Positions 17,156 through 25,992 of a DNA stretch of 64,000 nt are shown here, piece by piece. The notes under the pieces are model-generated. The model saw only the letters and a list, made by a program, of their open reading frames with translations, made no database searches and was not told the origin of the DNA. Position 1 is the first letter of the stretch. Every line of letters starts with the position of its first letter. Location of the stretch: assembly GCF_014203535.1 (NCBI RefSeq), contig NZ_JACHJI010000001.1, forward strand, positions 1-64,000, written 5' to 3'. A program made the position numbers and the translations under genes. Source of the stretch: Streptomyces griseomycini. GTDB taxonomy: Bacteria; Actinomycetota; Actinomycetes; Streptomycetales; Streptomycetaceae.

Positions 17156-17561
17156 CCCTCGGGAGCCGGACGGAGACGGCGGCACGGGCGGGGACGACGG
17201 GCGGTGGGCGGCGGACGGCGGGTGACGCGGACCGCGAGCGGTCGATGGCGCGGGCACAGACGGGGAACGGCCTGCCCGTGGGCGACGCGGGCGGTAGGGG
17301 CGGACGGCGGCCGGCAGCCCGTGGGGACGCAGACGGCCGACGGGCGGCGCAGACGACGGGTGACGGCGACAGCGGGCAGCGGGCGGCGCATGCGGTGGCC
17401 GCCGTGCGGCACGGACGGCGGGCGGCACGGACGGCGTGGGCCCCGGCTGTCGGCAGGCGGGGCGCAAGGTCCCGGACACCTCGGCGACGCCCAGTGTTCG
17501 CTGTCCGCCAGGCGGACCTCAGGGGCGCAGGGCACTGGGTGCCGGATACGGTGGGAGCACC
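17156..17561. other. 406-bp intergenic region, GC-rich, no gene seen
   Basis: The stretch between the streptophobe-like gene and serB is more than 75% GC and made of degenerate short repeats (GACGG, GGGCGGCG). It has open frames on both strands but none with a recognisable protein. The serB promoter and ribosome binding site must lie in its last 60 bp (GGATACGGTGGGAGCACC before the ATG). Confidence 0.6.
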
Positions 17562-18770
17562 ATGAGCGCATCGCAGACCTCCGACGTCCCCACTCTCCTG
17601 GTCAAGATCTTCGGCAAGGACAGGCCGGGCATCACGGCCGGCCTCTTCGACACCCTCGCCGCCTACTCGGTCGACGTGGTCGACATCGAGCAGGTCGTCA
17701 CCCGTGGCCGCATCGTGCTCTGTGCGCTCGTGACCGAGCCGCCCAAGGGGCTGGAAGGGGACCTGCGGGCGACCGTCCACAGCTGGGCGGAGTCGATGAA
17801 GATGCAGGCGGAGATCATCTCGGGCATCGGCGACAACCGTCCGCGCGGACTCGGCCGCTCCCTGGTCACCGTGCTGGGCCACCCCCTCACCTCGGAGGCG
17901 GCGGCGGCGATCGCCGCGCGGATCACGAGGGCCGGCGGCAACATCGACCGTATCTTCCGGCTCGCCAAGTACCCGGTGACGGCGGTGGAGTTCGCCGTGT
18001 CCGGCGTGGAGACGGAACCGCTGCGCACCGCGCTGGTGACCGACGCGGCCATGCTCGGGGTCGATGTCGCCGTGGTCGCGGCGGGGCTGCACCGGAGGGC
18101 GCAGCGCCTGGTCGTCATGGACGTGGACTCGACCCTCATCCAGGACGAGGTGATCGAGCTCTTCGCCGCGCACGCCGGCTGTGAGGACAAGGTCGCCGAG
18201 GTGACGGCGGCGGCGATGCGCGGAGAGCTGGACTTCGAGCAGTCGCTGCACGCGCGCGTGGCACTGCTGGAAGGGCTGGACGCCTCCGTGGTGGACAAGG
18301 TGCGCAGCGAGGTGCGGCTGACGCCGGGCGCCCGCACCCTGATCCGTACGCTGAAGCGCCTCGGCTATCAAGTCGGCGTGGTGTCCGGTGGGTTCACCCA
18401 GGTCACGGACGACCTGAAGGACCGGCTGGGGCTGGACTTCGCCCAGGCCAACACCCTGGAGATCGTCGACGGGAAGCTGACCGGCCGGGTCACCGGCGAG
18501 ATCGTGGACCGGGCGGGCAAGGCCCGGCTGCTGCGCCGCTTCGCGGCCGAGGCGGGGGTGCCGCTGTCGCAGACCGTGGCGATCGGTGACGGTGCCAATG
18601 ATCTGGACATGCTCAACGCGGCGGGTCTCGGTGTCGCCTTCAACGCCAAGCCGGTGGTGCGCCAGGCGGCCCACACCGCGGTGAACTTCCCCTTCCTCGA
18701 CACGGTCCTGTATCTGCTGGGCGTCACCCGTGAGGAGGTCGAGGCCGCCGACATGCTCGACGCGGACTGA
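17562..18770 (+). CDS. serB: Phosphoserine phosphatase SerB with N-terminal ACT domains
   Basis: This 402-residue enzyme hydrolyses phosphoserine, the last step of serine biosynthesis. Residues 10-165 form two ACT-like regulatory domains (LLVKIFGKDRPGITAGLF). The HAD phosphatase domain follows, with DVDSTLI (nucleophile Asp about 187), the VSGGF motif and GDGANDLDML for magnesium binding. This matches the long mycobacterial SerB2 type. The ATG at 17562 was chosen because the ACT domain starts 12 residues later. It converges on the SixA-like gene. Confidence 0.95.
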   Translation: MSASQTSDVPTLLVKIFGKDRPGITAGLFDTLAAYSVDVVDIEQVVTRGRIVLCALVTEPPKGLEGDLRATVHSWAESMKMQAEIISGIGDNRPRGLGRSLVTVLGHPLTSEAAAAIAARITRAGGNIDRIFRLAKYPVTAVEFAVSGVETEPLRTALVTDAAMLGVDVAVVAAGLHRRAQRLVVMDVDSTLIQDEVIELFAAHAGCEDKVAEVTAAAMRGELDFEQSLHARVALLEGLDASVVDKVRSEVRLTPGARTLIRTLKRLGYQVGVVSGGFTQVTDDLKDRLGLDFAQANTLEIVDGKLTGRVTGEIVDRAGKARLLRRFAAEAGVPLSQTVAIGDGANDLDMLNAAGLGVAFNAKPVVRQAAHTAVNFPFLDTVLYLLGVTREEVEAADMLDAD

Positions 18771-18850
18771 GCCGTCCGGGCCGGGTCACGGCACGGGGAC
18801 CCGGCTCCCCCGCGTCCACGGGGTGCCGGGCCCCTGTCGTGCCGGGTGTG

Positions 18851-19369
18851 TCACTCGGTCGGCGCCCAGTAGTCGAGCAGCGTGGCGACACCGGGCTCCA
18901 GGGATTTCCAGGAGCCCGCGAAGGACAGGACGGCGAAGGCGGCGGCCGGGTAGCCGCGGCGGCTCATCCGCTCGCGGGCGTCGCCCTCGGCTGCGCCGGC
19001 CAGGATGTCGGCGAGTGCCTGGACGCCCGGGTTGTGGCCGACCAGGAGGACGTTCTGCGCGTCGTCGGGGGTTTCGTTGAGCAGGGCGATCAGCTCGCCG
19101 GGCGAGGCCTCGTAGATCCGCTCCTCGTAGACGGTTTTCGGCCGCTGCGGGAACTCCTGGACCGCGAGCTTCCAGGTCTCCCGGGTCCGGACCGCGGTGG
19201 AGCAGAGAGCCAGGTCGAAGGCGATGCCGGTGTCGGCGAGCTTGCGTCCGGCGACTGCGGCATCCATGCGGCCCCGCTCGGCGAGCGGGCGCTCGTGGTC
19301 GGACACCGGGGGCCAGTCGGCTTTCGCATGCCGGAAAAGGACAATCCTGCGGGGTTCTGCGACGCTCAT
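18851..19369 (-). CDS. SixA-like histidine phosphatase
   Basis: The 172-residue member of the histidine phosphatase (phosphoglycerate mutase-like) superfamily has RHAKADW (catalytic His about residue 13), the ERPLAERGRMDA segment typical of SixA, and the second His in LLVGHNPG. SixA dephosphorylates phosphohistidine in E. coli; the substrate here is unknown. It is cytosolic, of normal length and convergent with serB. Confidence 0.9.
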   Translation of the reverse strand: MSVAEPRRIVLFRHAKADWPPVSDHERPLAERGRMDAAVAGRKLADTGIAFDLALCSTAVRTRETWKLAVQEFPQRPKTVYEERIYEASPGELIALLNETPDDAQNVLLVGHNPGVQALADILAGAAEGDARERMSRRGYPAAAFAVLSFAGSWKSLEPGVATLLDYWAPTE

Positions 19370-19433
19370 GGGACCCAGCTTCGCATGAAACAGGCCATGG
19401 GGCGCAGGGAGTTGAAGGCCGCTTCCGGGGTGT

Positions 19434-19640
19434 TCAGCGGGCTATGAGCTGCTGTGCGCGCTCGACGAGGTGGGAGATCGCGGGCTCCCCCGCGGCCGCG
19501 TGGGCGTCGGAGGGGTTCAGGACCAGGGCGAGCAGCGTGACGAAGGCGAGCACGGGCAGGGCGAGGGCCCACCACGGCAGCCTGGTGCCGACGCCGCCCC
19601 GGGGGGCCGAGTGGGGCCGGGTGTGCGTGCGCGCCGCCAT
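19434..19640 (-). CDS. Small single-pass membrane protein of unknown function
   Basis: The 68-residue protein has a basic N-terminus (MAARTHTRPHS), one membrane helix (WWALALPVLAFVTLLALVL, about 24-42) and a short outside segment ending in ISHLVERAQQLIAR. The helix could also act as a signal anchor, with a possible cleavage site near DAHAAAG. The ATG at 19640 has GGAGG at the right distance; longer upstream starts lack one. I do not know a named family. Confidence 0.7.
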   Translation of the reverse strand: MAARTHTRPHSAPRGGVGTRLPWWALALPVLAFVTLLALVLNPSDAHAAAGEPAISHLVERAQQLIAR

Positions 19641-19819
19641 GGGGGCCTCCGTTCCTCGCATGGTCCGTGACCCGCGTCGCGCGGTCACATCTCGAAGGTA
19701 CGGATCCCTCGGGCCCCAACCCATCCGGTGATCCACCCACTTGACCCTGAGCCTGACCCCCTAGGGGATGGGGGTGCTAGCACCACCATGGCCACCGGGA
19801 CGGGACGGCGGCGGGGCCG

Positions 19820-19936
19820 TCACGGCGCGAGGACGGTCGCGACCACGCCGATGACGACGAAGATGGCGAAGAACGCGCCGAAGACGAGCAGCAGCTTCTT
19901 CTGGCCGTTCTGCGGATTCGGGTCGAGGACTGGCAT
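19820..19936 (-). CDS. 38-residue hydrophobic protein next to MFS transporter (SGM_5486-type)
   Basis: Translation from the ATG at 19936 gives MPVLDPNPQNGQKKLLLVFG and then a hydrophobic helix (FFAIFVVIGVVATVLAP) before TGA. This looks like the small protein that Streptomyces genomes carry beside CynX/NimT transporters and that is annotated as transporter-associated; the name is from memory. It is one membrane helix with a Lys-Lys positive edge. No strong ribosome binding site is visible. The MFS gene ends at 20019 upstream on the same strand, so this gene follows it in the same direction. Confidence 0.75.
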   Translation of the reverse strand: MPVLDPNPQNGQKKLLLVFGAFFAIFVVIGVVATVLAP

Positions 19937-20018
19937 ACGGCAAGTCTCGCACCCTCCGCCCCTACGGCGGCCTCCGGGGTCGGAGGGGACGTGTGCGCGC
20001 TCCGCCCGTCGGGCGGGG

Positions 20019-21341
20019 TCAGCGAGCGGCCGCCTCTTCCTCCACCGTGCGGTCGCGGCCCGCCAGGACGCCCACGATCGTCTGCGGGATCATCAGACCG
20101 GCCATCAGCGCGACCGGCAGTCCCCAGCCGCCGCTGTGCTGGTAGAGGACGCCCACCAGGAGCGGTCCCGGGATGGAGATCAGGTAGCCGGTGCTCTGCG
20201 CGAAGGCCGACAGCTGGGCCACGCCCGCGCCGGTCCTGGCCCGCATCCCGACCATGGTGAGCGCCAGGGGGAAGGCGCAGTTGGCGACGCCCAGCAGCAG
20301 TGCCCAGGCCCAGGCGCCGGCGGCCGGTGCGAGGTACAGGCCGGCGTACCCGGCGAGGCCGCTCACCCCCAGCGCGAGCACGATCGGCCCCTGGTGGGGC
20401 AGCCGCGCGGCGAGGCGCGGTATGACGAAGGCCAGCGGCACGCCCATCACCATGGTGACCGCGAGCAGCAGTCCGGCCGTGCTCGCGGGCACGCCCGCGT
20501 CCCGGAAGATCTGCGGCATCCAGCCCATGGTGATGTAGGCGGCGGTCGCCTGGAGCCCGAAGAAGACGGCCAGTGCCCAGGCGGTACGGCTGCGCGTGAT
20601 GCGCGGCGCGGGGGCCTCCCCGCGCTCGGGCGTCTCCCCCTGTGCGTGCTCGCCGGGAGCCCGCTCGGCCGGCGCCGCGGTCCGCTCCCGTACGAACGGG
20701 ATCCACGGCAGCACGGCGGCGGCGGCGAGGGCCGCCCACAGGGCGAGGCCCGACCGCCAGTCACCGCCCACGGCGTCGGTCAGCGGCACGGTCGCCGCGG
20801 CCGCCGTCGCGGTGCCCATGGCGAGGGCCATCGAGTACAGGCCGGTCATGGAGCCGACCCGGTCGGGGAAGTAGCGCTTGACGATGACCGGCATCAGGAC
20901 GTTGCTGACGGCGATGCCCATCAGCGCGAGGGCGGTGGCGGCCAGGAAGCTCGCCGTGCCCCCCGTGAACGGGCGGATCAGCAGGCCGGCGCCGATGGCG
21001 GCCATGCCGGCGCACACCACCGCGCCCGGGCCGAAGCGCCGGGCCAGCCGGGGGGCGGTGACGCCGAAGACGGCGAAGCACAGCGGGGGCACCGAGGTGA
21101 GCAGCCCGGCCACGCTGCCGCTCATGCCGAGTCCGTCGCGGACCTCCTCGAGCAGCGCGCCCAGACTGGTGATGGCGGGGCGGAGGTTCACCGCGGCCAG
21201 CACGATGCCGACGACGAGCAGCCGCACGGTCCACGCGCGCATCGCGGCGCCCCCGGTTCCCGGGGCTCCGGGCGTGACCGAAGTGCGTACGGTCGCGGAC
21301 TCGAACGTCCGGGTTTCCTTACCAGTCATGCGACCCATCAT
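20019..21341 (-). CDS. CynX/NimT-family MFS transporter
   Basis: This roughly 440-residue transporter has twelve predicted membrane helices and the CynX/NimT hallmark early segment (VLAAVNLRPAITSLGALLEE). Family members export or import small anions such as cyanate or 2-nitroimidazole in E. coli; the substrate here is unknown. Several start codons (21329, 21338, 21341) are in frame, all lying next to or overlapping the GntR operator repeats. The gene is divergent from the GntR regulator, which probably controls it, and is followed by a 38-residue membrane protein gene. Confidence 0.9.
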   Translation of the reverse strand: MMGRMTGKETRTFESATVRTSVTPGAPGTGGAAMRAWTVRLLVVGIVLAAVNLRPAITSLGALLEEVRDGLGMSGSVAGLLTSVPPLCFAVFGVTAPRLARRFGPGAVVCAGMAAIGAGLLIRPFTGGTASFLAATALALMGIAVSNVLMPVIVKRYFPDRVGSMTGLYSMALAMGTATAAAATVPLTDAVGGDWRSGLALWAALAAAAVLPWIPFVRERTAAPAERAPGEHAQGETPERGEAPAPRITRSRTAWALAVFFGLQATAAYITMGWMPQIFRDAGVPASTAGLLLAVTMVMGVPLAFVIPRLAARLPHQGPIVLALGVSGLAGYAGLYLAPAAGAWAWALLLGVANCAFPLALTMVGMRARTGAGVAQLSAFAQSTGYLISIPGPLLVGVLYQHSGGWGLPVALMAGLMIPQTIVGVLAGRDRTVEEEAAAR

Positions 21342-21360
21342 AGAATCATAGGATGATTGG
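21337..21360. promoter_or_regulatory. Candidate GntR operator between MFS and regulator genes
   Basis: Three 8-bp units follow one another: ATCATAGA, ATCATAGG, ATGATTGG. The second and third form the perfect inverted repeat ATCAT-AGG-ATGAT (21345-21357). The site abuts the transporter start codons and lies 60 bp before the regulator start, in otherwise GC-rich DNA. Confidence 0.6.
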
Positions 21361-21420
21361 GTGTCCAGGTCGTCCATGTCGAGGGCTCCGTACGGCGCCC
21401 CTGTCGTGCGAAGGTGTGCC

Positions 21421-22149
21421 ATGCCTTTGAACCATCCCCGTCGTTCGGCGCTGTCCGAACAGGTCATCGCCGCGCTGCGGGCCCAGATCACCTCGGGCGA
21501 GTGGCCGGTCGGCACACGCATCCCGACCGAACCGGAGCTGGTCGAGCAGCTGGGGGTCGCCCGCAACACGGTCCGCGAGGCCGTCCGCGCGCTCGCGCAC
21601 AACGGGCTGCTGGACATCCGCCAGGGCTCGGGCACGTACGTGGTGGCCACGAGCGAGCTGGCCGGCGTGATGCACCGCCGCTTCGCCGACGCCGACCCCC
21701 GGCACGTCGCCGAGCTCCGCTCCACCCTGGAGTCGGCCGCGGCGCGGCTGGCCGCACAGCGGCGCACGGAGAAGGACCTCAAGCAGCTCGACACGCTGCT
21801 GCTGCGCCGCGAGGAGGCCTGGGAGTCGGGTGATGCGGAGGCGTTCGTGGCGGCGGACGCGACGTTCCACCTGGCCGTCGTGGCCGCCTCGCACAACGAC
21901 GTGATGACCGCGATGTACGCGGACCTGAGCGAGGTGCTGCGGGACTGGCTGCGCGACGACGTGGGCCGGGAGCTGACGCCGGAGACGCACATGGACCACG
22001 GGCGGCTGGTGGACGCGATCCGCGCGGGCGACGGGGCGGCGGCGGCCGAGGAGGCCGCCGCCTATCCGTTCCTGTGCCGTCCGGGGCGGTTCGGTCCGGC
22101 CACCGGAGGCCGGGGGTCCGCGGGGGACCGACGGTCCGCCGACGAGTGA
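21421..22149 (+). CDS. GntR/FadR-family (FCD domain) transcriptional regulator
   Basis: The 242-residue regulator has an N-terminal winged helix (about 8-75: LSEQVIAALRAQITSGEWPV, ARNTVREAVRALAHNGLLDI, RQGSGTYVV). An FCD ligand domain follows (about 90-220), including ADATFHLAVVAASHND with metal-binding Asp/His positions. FCD regulators bind carboxylates or related small acids and often repress a neighbouring transporter. The ATG at 21421 with GAAGG upstream was chosen over the ATG at 21361. The C-terminal 25 residues are Gly/Arg-rich and unlike the family. Confidence 0.9.
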   Translation: MPLNHPRRSALSEQVIAALRAQITSGEWPVGTRIPTEPELVEQLGVARNTVREAVRALAHNGLLDIRQGSGTYVVATSELAGVMHRRFADADPRHVAELRSTLESAAARLAAQRRTEKDLKQLDTLLLRREEAWESGDAEAFVAADATFHLAVVAASHNDVMTAMYADLSEVLRDWLRDDVGRELTPETHMDHGRLVDAIRAGDGAAAAEEAAAYPFLCRPGRFGPATGGRGSAGDRRSADE

Positions 22150-22150
22150 T

Positions 22151-22498
22151 TCAGGCCGCCCTCCGGTGGCTGATCCACGCCGAGCGGACCTCCTTCCAGC
22201 AGCGTCCGGTCAGCTCCACGGTCTGCGCGGGCCCGGCGGCCACCGGGGAACCGTCGCTGTCGAGGTCCCACCAGCGGACGCACTCGACGTGCAGGCTGAC
22301 GTGATCGGTGGCCGGATAGGGGTTGTGGCAGTACGCGGTCACGTGGGAACCGTCGACGCGGATCCGGCAGGCGGCGCCGAACAGATCGCCGGACCGCGTC
22401 TCGGTGGGGTGCACGCGCGCGTGCGCCCTCGCCTCGTACGGCAGGGCGAGCACGAAGGCGACGGCGACGGTCGCTGAGGCCAAGCGGGACAAGCGCAC
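22151..22498 (-). CDS. Small secreted protein with paired cysteines
   Basis: The 115-residue protein has an N-terminal signal peptide (VRLSRLASATVAVAFVLALP, cleavage near ARAHA). The mature part has four Cys (AACRI, AYCHN, VECVRW, GRCWK), consistent with two disulfides. I do not recognise a family. The GTG at 22498 is preceded by GGAGGT. The gene converges tightly with the GntR gene, with one base between the stops. Confidence 0.75.
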   Translation of the reverse strand: MRLSRLASATVAVAFVLALPYEARAHARVHPTETRSGDLFGAACRIRVDGSHVTAYCHNPYPATDHVSLHVECVRWWDLDSDGSPVAAGPAQTVELTGRCWKEVRSAWISHRRAA

Positions 22499-22620
22499 AA
22501 GGGGACCTCCTCGGCCGTGCTGGGGAGGGGGATCACGCGACGGGCGCGCCCCTCCACGATGCCCCGCCGACGTCCCGTCCCGCCCGCACTGCTGAGCCGA
22601 ACGGGTGACGCGCCCGGACA

Positions 22621-22660
22621 CGCCGAGGGCCCGCGCCCTCCGTGGACGCGGGCCCCGGCG
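22621..22660 (-). terminator. Terminator after fabI
   Basis: A GC-rich hairpin (CGCCGAGGGCCCGCG pairing with CGCGGGCCCCGGCG) lies 11 bp beyond the fabI stop on the minus strand. Confidence 0.75.
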
Positions 22661-22670
22661 GGGCGTCGGG

Positions 22671-23438
22671 TCAGGCGCCGACGGCGTGCAGACCGCCGTC
22701 GACGTGGACGATCTCGCCCGTGGTCTTCGGGAACCAGTCGCTCAGCAGCGCGACGACACCGCGGCCGGCCGGCTCCGGGTCCTTCAGGTCCCACTCCAGC
22801 GGGGCGCGGGTGTCCCAGACGGAGGCCAGCTCGGCGAAGCCGGGGATGGACTTGGCGGCCATCGAGCCGATGGGGCCCGCGGAGATGAGGTTGCAGCGGA
22901 TGTTCTGCTTGCCCAGGTCGCGCGCCATGTAGCGGTTGGTCGCCTCCAGGGCGGCCTTGGCCGGGCCCATCCAGTCGTACTGCGGCCAGGCGTACTGCGC
23001 GTCGAAGGTGAGGCCGACGACGGAGCCGCCGTTCTGCATCAGCGGCAGGCAGGCCATGGTGAGCGACTTCAGGGAGAACGCCGAGACGTGCATGGCCGTG
23101 GAGACCGACTCGAACGGCGTGTTGAGGAAGTTGCCGCCGAGCGCGTCCTGCGGTGCGAAGCCGATGGAGTGCACGACGCCGTCGAGACCGCCGAGCTCCT
23201 CGCCGACGACGTCGGCCAGGCGGCCCAGGTGCTCGTCGTTGGTGACGTCGAGCTCGATGACCTTGGTGGGCTTGGGCAGCTTCTTGGCGATGCGCTCGGT
23301 CAGGGTGGGCCGCGGGAAGGCGGTCAGGATGATCTCGGCGCCCTGCTCCTGGGCCAGCTTGGCGGTGTGGAAGGCGATGGAGGACTCCATCAGCACACCG
23401 GTGATCAGGACGCGCTTGCCCTCGAGAATTCCGCTCAT
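22671..23438 (-). CDS. fabI: Enoyl-[acyl-carrier-protein] reductase FabI (InhA-like)
   Basis: The 255-residue NADH-dependent enoyl-ACP reductase catalyses the last step of each fatty acid elongation cycle. It has the family's ITGVLMESSIAFHTAKLAQEQ dinucleotide-binding segment, HSIGFAP, and the active-site Tyr-(x)6-Lys in YDWMGPAK. Length and motifs are closest to actinobacterial InhA-type FabI. The start lies 5 bp after the fabG stop, so the two reductases of the elongation cycle form an operon. Confidence 0.95.
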   Translation of the reverse strand: MSGILEGKRVLITGVLMESSIAFHTAKLAQEQGAEIILTAFPRPTLTERIAKKLPKPTKVIELDVTNDEHLGRLADVVGEELGGLDGVVHSIGFAPQDALGGNFLNTPFESVSTAMHVSAFSLKSLTMACLPLMQNGGSVVGLTFDAQYAWPQYDWMGPAKAALEATNRYMARDLGKQNIRCNLISAGPIGSMAAKSIPGFAELASVWDTRAPLEWDLKDPEPAGRGVVALLSDWFPKTTGEIVHVDGGLHAVGA

Positions 23439-23443
23439 GGTGA

Positions 23444-24163
23444 TCAGTGACCCATTCCCAGTCCGCCGTCAACGGGGATGACGGCTCCAGTGATGTACGA
23501 GGCGTCGTCCGAGGCGAGGAACCGCACCGCCGCGGCGATCTCCTCCGGCCGCGCGTACCGGCCGAGCGGCACCTGCGACACGATGTTCGCGCGCTGCTCG
23601 TCGGTGAGCACCTTGGTCATGTCGGTGTCGACGAAGCCGGGTGCGACGACGTTGAAGGTGATGTTGCGCGAACCCAGCTCACGGGCGAGGGAGCGCGCGA
23701 AGCCGACCAGGGCGGCCTTGGAGGCGGCGTAGTTCGCCTGCCCCGCGGAGCCGAGCAGCCCGACCACCGAGGAGATCAGCACGACGCGGCCCTTCTTGGC
23801 CCGCAGCATGCCGCGGTTGGCGCGCTTGACGACGCGGAAGGTACCGGTGAGGTTGGTGTCGACGACGGAGGTGAAGTCCTCCTCCGACATCCGCATCAGC
23901 AGCTGGTCCTTGGTGACGCCGGCGTTGGCCACGAGGACCTCGACGGGGCCGTGCGCCTCCTCGACCTCCTTGTAGGCCTGCTCCACCTGCTCGGTGTCGG
24001 TGATGTCGCACTTGACGGCCAGGCAGCCCAGGTCCGTCAGGGCGGCCGGCGGCTCACCCGAGCGGTACGTGACGGCGACCTTGTCGCCTGCCTCGGCGAA
24101 TGCGCGGGCGATGGCGAGGCCGATGCCCCGGTTGCCTCCGGTGACGAGAACCGAGCGGCTCAA
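23444..24163 (-). CDS. fabG: 3-oxoacyl-[acyl-carrier-protein] reductase FabG (TTG start)
   Basis: The 239-residue SDR has the NADPH motif TGGNRGIG, the NAG motif, Ser in ISSVVG and catalytic YAASK. It reduces 3-oxoacyl-ACP in fatty acid synthesis. The start is a TTG (LSRSVLVTGG) with GAAAGGG upstream; no ATG or GTG fits, and an open frame to 24421 is not protein-like. Together with fabI it makes an operon. In mycobacteria the same mabA-inhA order serves mycolic acid synthesis; Streptomyces makes no mycolates, so ordinary or branched fatty acids are the expected product. Confidence 0.95.
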   Translation of the reverse strand: MSRSVLVTGGNRGIGLAIARAFAEAGDKVAVTYRSGEPPAALTDLGCLAVKCDITDTEQVEQAYKEVEEAHGPVEVLVANAGVTKDQLLMRMSEEDFTSVVDTNLTGTFRVVKRANRGMLRAKKGRVVLISSVVGLLGSAGQANYAASKAALVGFARSLARELGSRNITFNVVAPGFVDTDMTKVLTDEQRANIVSQVPLGRYARPEEIAAAVRFLASDDASYITGAVIPVDGGLGMGH

Positions 24164-24468
24164 CGGATCACCCTTTCGATAGCGGTTTCGTTCCCGCCCG
24201 AACGCCCGGATGACAGAGGACGACGACAGGCGGCTTCCCCGAAAACCTATCGGTCCCGGTCCGCCGGAGGACATTCGGGCACCGACAGTGGCCGACGGGT
24301 CGCTCTGTCGGATCCCTACAGTTCGGACGCCCGCCGGCACCACCGGCCACCGGTGCTCGCGGAGGTCGGGGGACCGGGGTGCGGATTTTCCCGGGAGCGC
24401 GGGCTGTGCGGCATGATTCACTGCCCGTGACGGTCACCCCGGCACGCACCCCGAAGGGAAACCACACC
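24164..24468. promoter_or_regulatory. Divergent fabG/tldD promoter region (305 bp)
   Basis: No gene is seen. The region contains the inverted repeat CCGACA...TGTCGG (24282-24287 with 24306-24311) and a TACAGT element (24317-24322) that could be a -10 box for tldD. AAGGGA before the tldD GTG is a plausible ribosome binding site. Confidence 0.45.
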
Positions 24469-25992
24469 GTGCCCCATGAAGTCGATCAGTCGTTTCTGGC
24501 GCTCCCGCTGAGGGCCCTCGCCGACGCCGCGCTCGCCCGCGCGCGTGCGCTCGGGGCGGAGCACGCGGACTTCCGCCTGGAGCGGGTGCGCAGCGCGTCC
24601 TGGCGGTTCCGGGACGCCAAGCCCGCCGGATCGTCGGACACCACCGACCTCGGGTACGCGGTGCGCGTGGTGCACGGCGGGACGTGGGGGTTCGCGTCCG
24701 GGGTGGACCTCACCCTCGACGCCGCCGCCAGGGTCGCCTCGCAGGCGGTGGCGATGGCGCAGCTGTCCGCGCAGGTGATCCGGGCCGCCGGGTCCGACGA
24801 GAGGGTCGAGCTGGCCGACGAGCCGGTGCACGCCGACCGGACCTGGGTGTCGTCGTACGAGATCGACCCGTTCACCGTGCCCGACGAGGAGAAGGCCGGG
24901 CTGCTGGCCGAGTGGAGCGCGCGGCTGCTGGCGGCGGACGGGGTGGACCACGTCGACGCCTCGCTGCTCACCGTGCACGAGAACAAGTTCTACGCCGACA
25001 CCGCCGGGACCGTGACCACGCAGCAGCGCGTGCGGCTGCACCCGGTGTTCACGGCCGTGTCGGTGGACGGGTCGAGCGGCGAGTTCGACTCCATGCGGAC
25101 CCTCGCGCCGCCCGTCGGCCGCGGCTGGGAGTACCTGCGGGGCACCGGCTGGGACTGGGACGACGAGCTGGGACGGATCCCGGAGCTGCTCGCCGAGAAG
25201 ATGCGGGCGCCGAGCGTGGAGCCGGGGCTGTACGACCTGGTCGTCGACCCGTCCAACCTGTGGCTGACCATCCACGAGTCCATCGGGCACGCCACCGAGC
25301 TGGACCGCGCGCTCGGCTACGAGGCGGCCTACGCCGGGACCTCGTTCGCCACCTTCGACCTGCTCGGGAAGCTGCGCTACGGCTCGGAGCTGATGAACGT
25401 CACCGGCGACCGCACCGCCGAGCACGGCCTGGCCACCGTCGGCTACGACGACGAGGGCGTCGAGGCGCAGTCCTGGGACCTGGTGAAGGACGGCACGCTG
25501 GTCGGCTACCAGTTGGACCGCCGCATCGCGCGGCTCACCGGGTTCGAGCGGTCCAACGGATGCGCGTTCGCGGACTCCCCCGGGCACGTGCCGGTGCAGC
25601 GCATGGCCAACGTGTCGCTGCGGCCGGATCCGGCAGGGATGTCGACCGAGGACCTGATCGGGGGCGTGGACCGGGGCATCTACGTGGTCGGTGACCGGTC
25701 GTGGAGCATCGACATGCAGCGCTACAACTTCCAGTTCACCGGGCAGCGCTTCTACCGGATCGAGAACGGGCGGCTCGCGGGGCAGCTGCGGGACGTCGCC
25801 TACCAGGCCACGACCACCGACTTCTGGGGTTCCATGGCCGCCGTCGGCGGTCCGCAGACGTACGTCCTGGGCGGCGCCTTCAACTGCGGCAAGGCCCAGC
25901 CCGGACAGGTGGCGGCGGTCTCGCACGGCTGCCCGTCCGCCCTCTTCAAGGGAGTCAACATCCTCAACACCACGCAGGAGGCCGGTCGATGA
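24469..25992 (+). CDS. tldD: TldD-like metalloprotease subunit
   Basis: The 507-residue protein belongs to the TldD/PmbA family of zinc proteases. The metal-binding HESIGH motif is at residues 269-274, and the family's conserved C-terminal part (SHGCPSALFKGVNI) is present. E. coli TldD/TldE form a heterodimer that trims unfolded peptides such as microcin B17 leader and CcdA. The GTG at 24469 has AAGGGA upstream. Its stop overlaps the start of a 29-codon ORF that separates it from tldE; both tldD and this ORF end in LNTTQEAGR. Confidence 0.93.
   Translation: MPHEVDQSFLALPLRALADAALARARALGAEHADFRLERVRSASWRFRDAKPAGSSDTTDLGYAVRVVHGGTWGFASGVDLTLDAAARVASQAVAMAQLSAQVIRAAGSDERVELADEPVHADRTWVSSYEIDPFTVPDEEKAGLLAEWSARLLAADGVDHVDASLLTVHENKFYADTAGTVTTQQRVRLHPVFTAVSVDGSSGEFDSMRTLAPPVGRGWEYLRGTGWDWDDELGRIPELLAEKMRAPSVEPGLYDLVVDPSNLWLTIHESIGHATELDRALGYEAAYAGTSFATFDLLGKLRYGSELMNVTGDRTAEHGLATVGYDDEGVEAQSWDLVKDGTLVGYQLDRRIARLTGFERSNGCAFADSPGHVPVQRMANVSLRPDPAGMSTEDLIGGVDRGIYVVGDRSWSIDMQRYNFQFTGQRFYRIENGRLAGQLRDVAYQATTTDFWGSMAAVGGPQTYVLGGAFNCGKAQPGQVAAVSHGCPSALFKGVNILNTTQEAGR

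Noticed and set aside
17156..17561. Possible gene in the GC-rich gap before serB
   Set aside because: All frames give repetitive Arg/Gly-rich sequence without start signals or recognisable domains.
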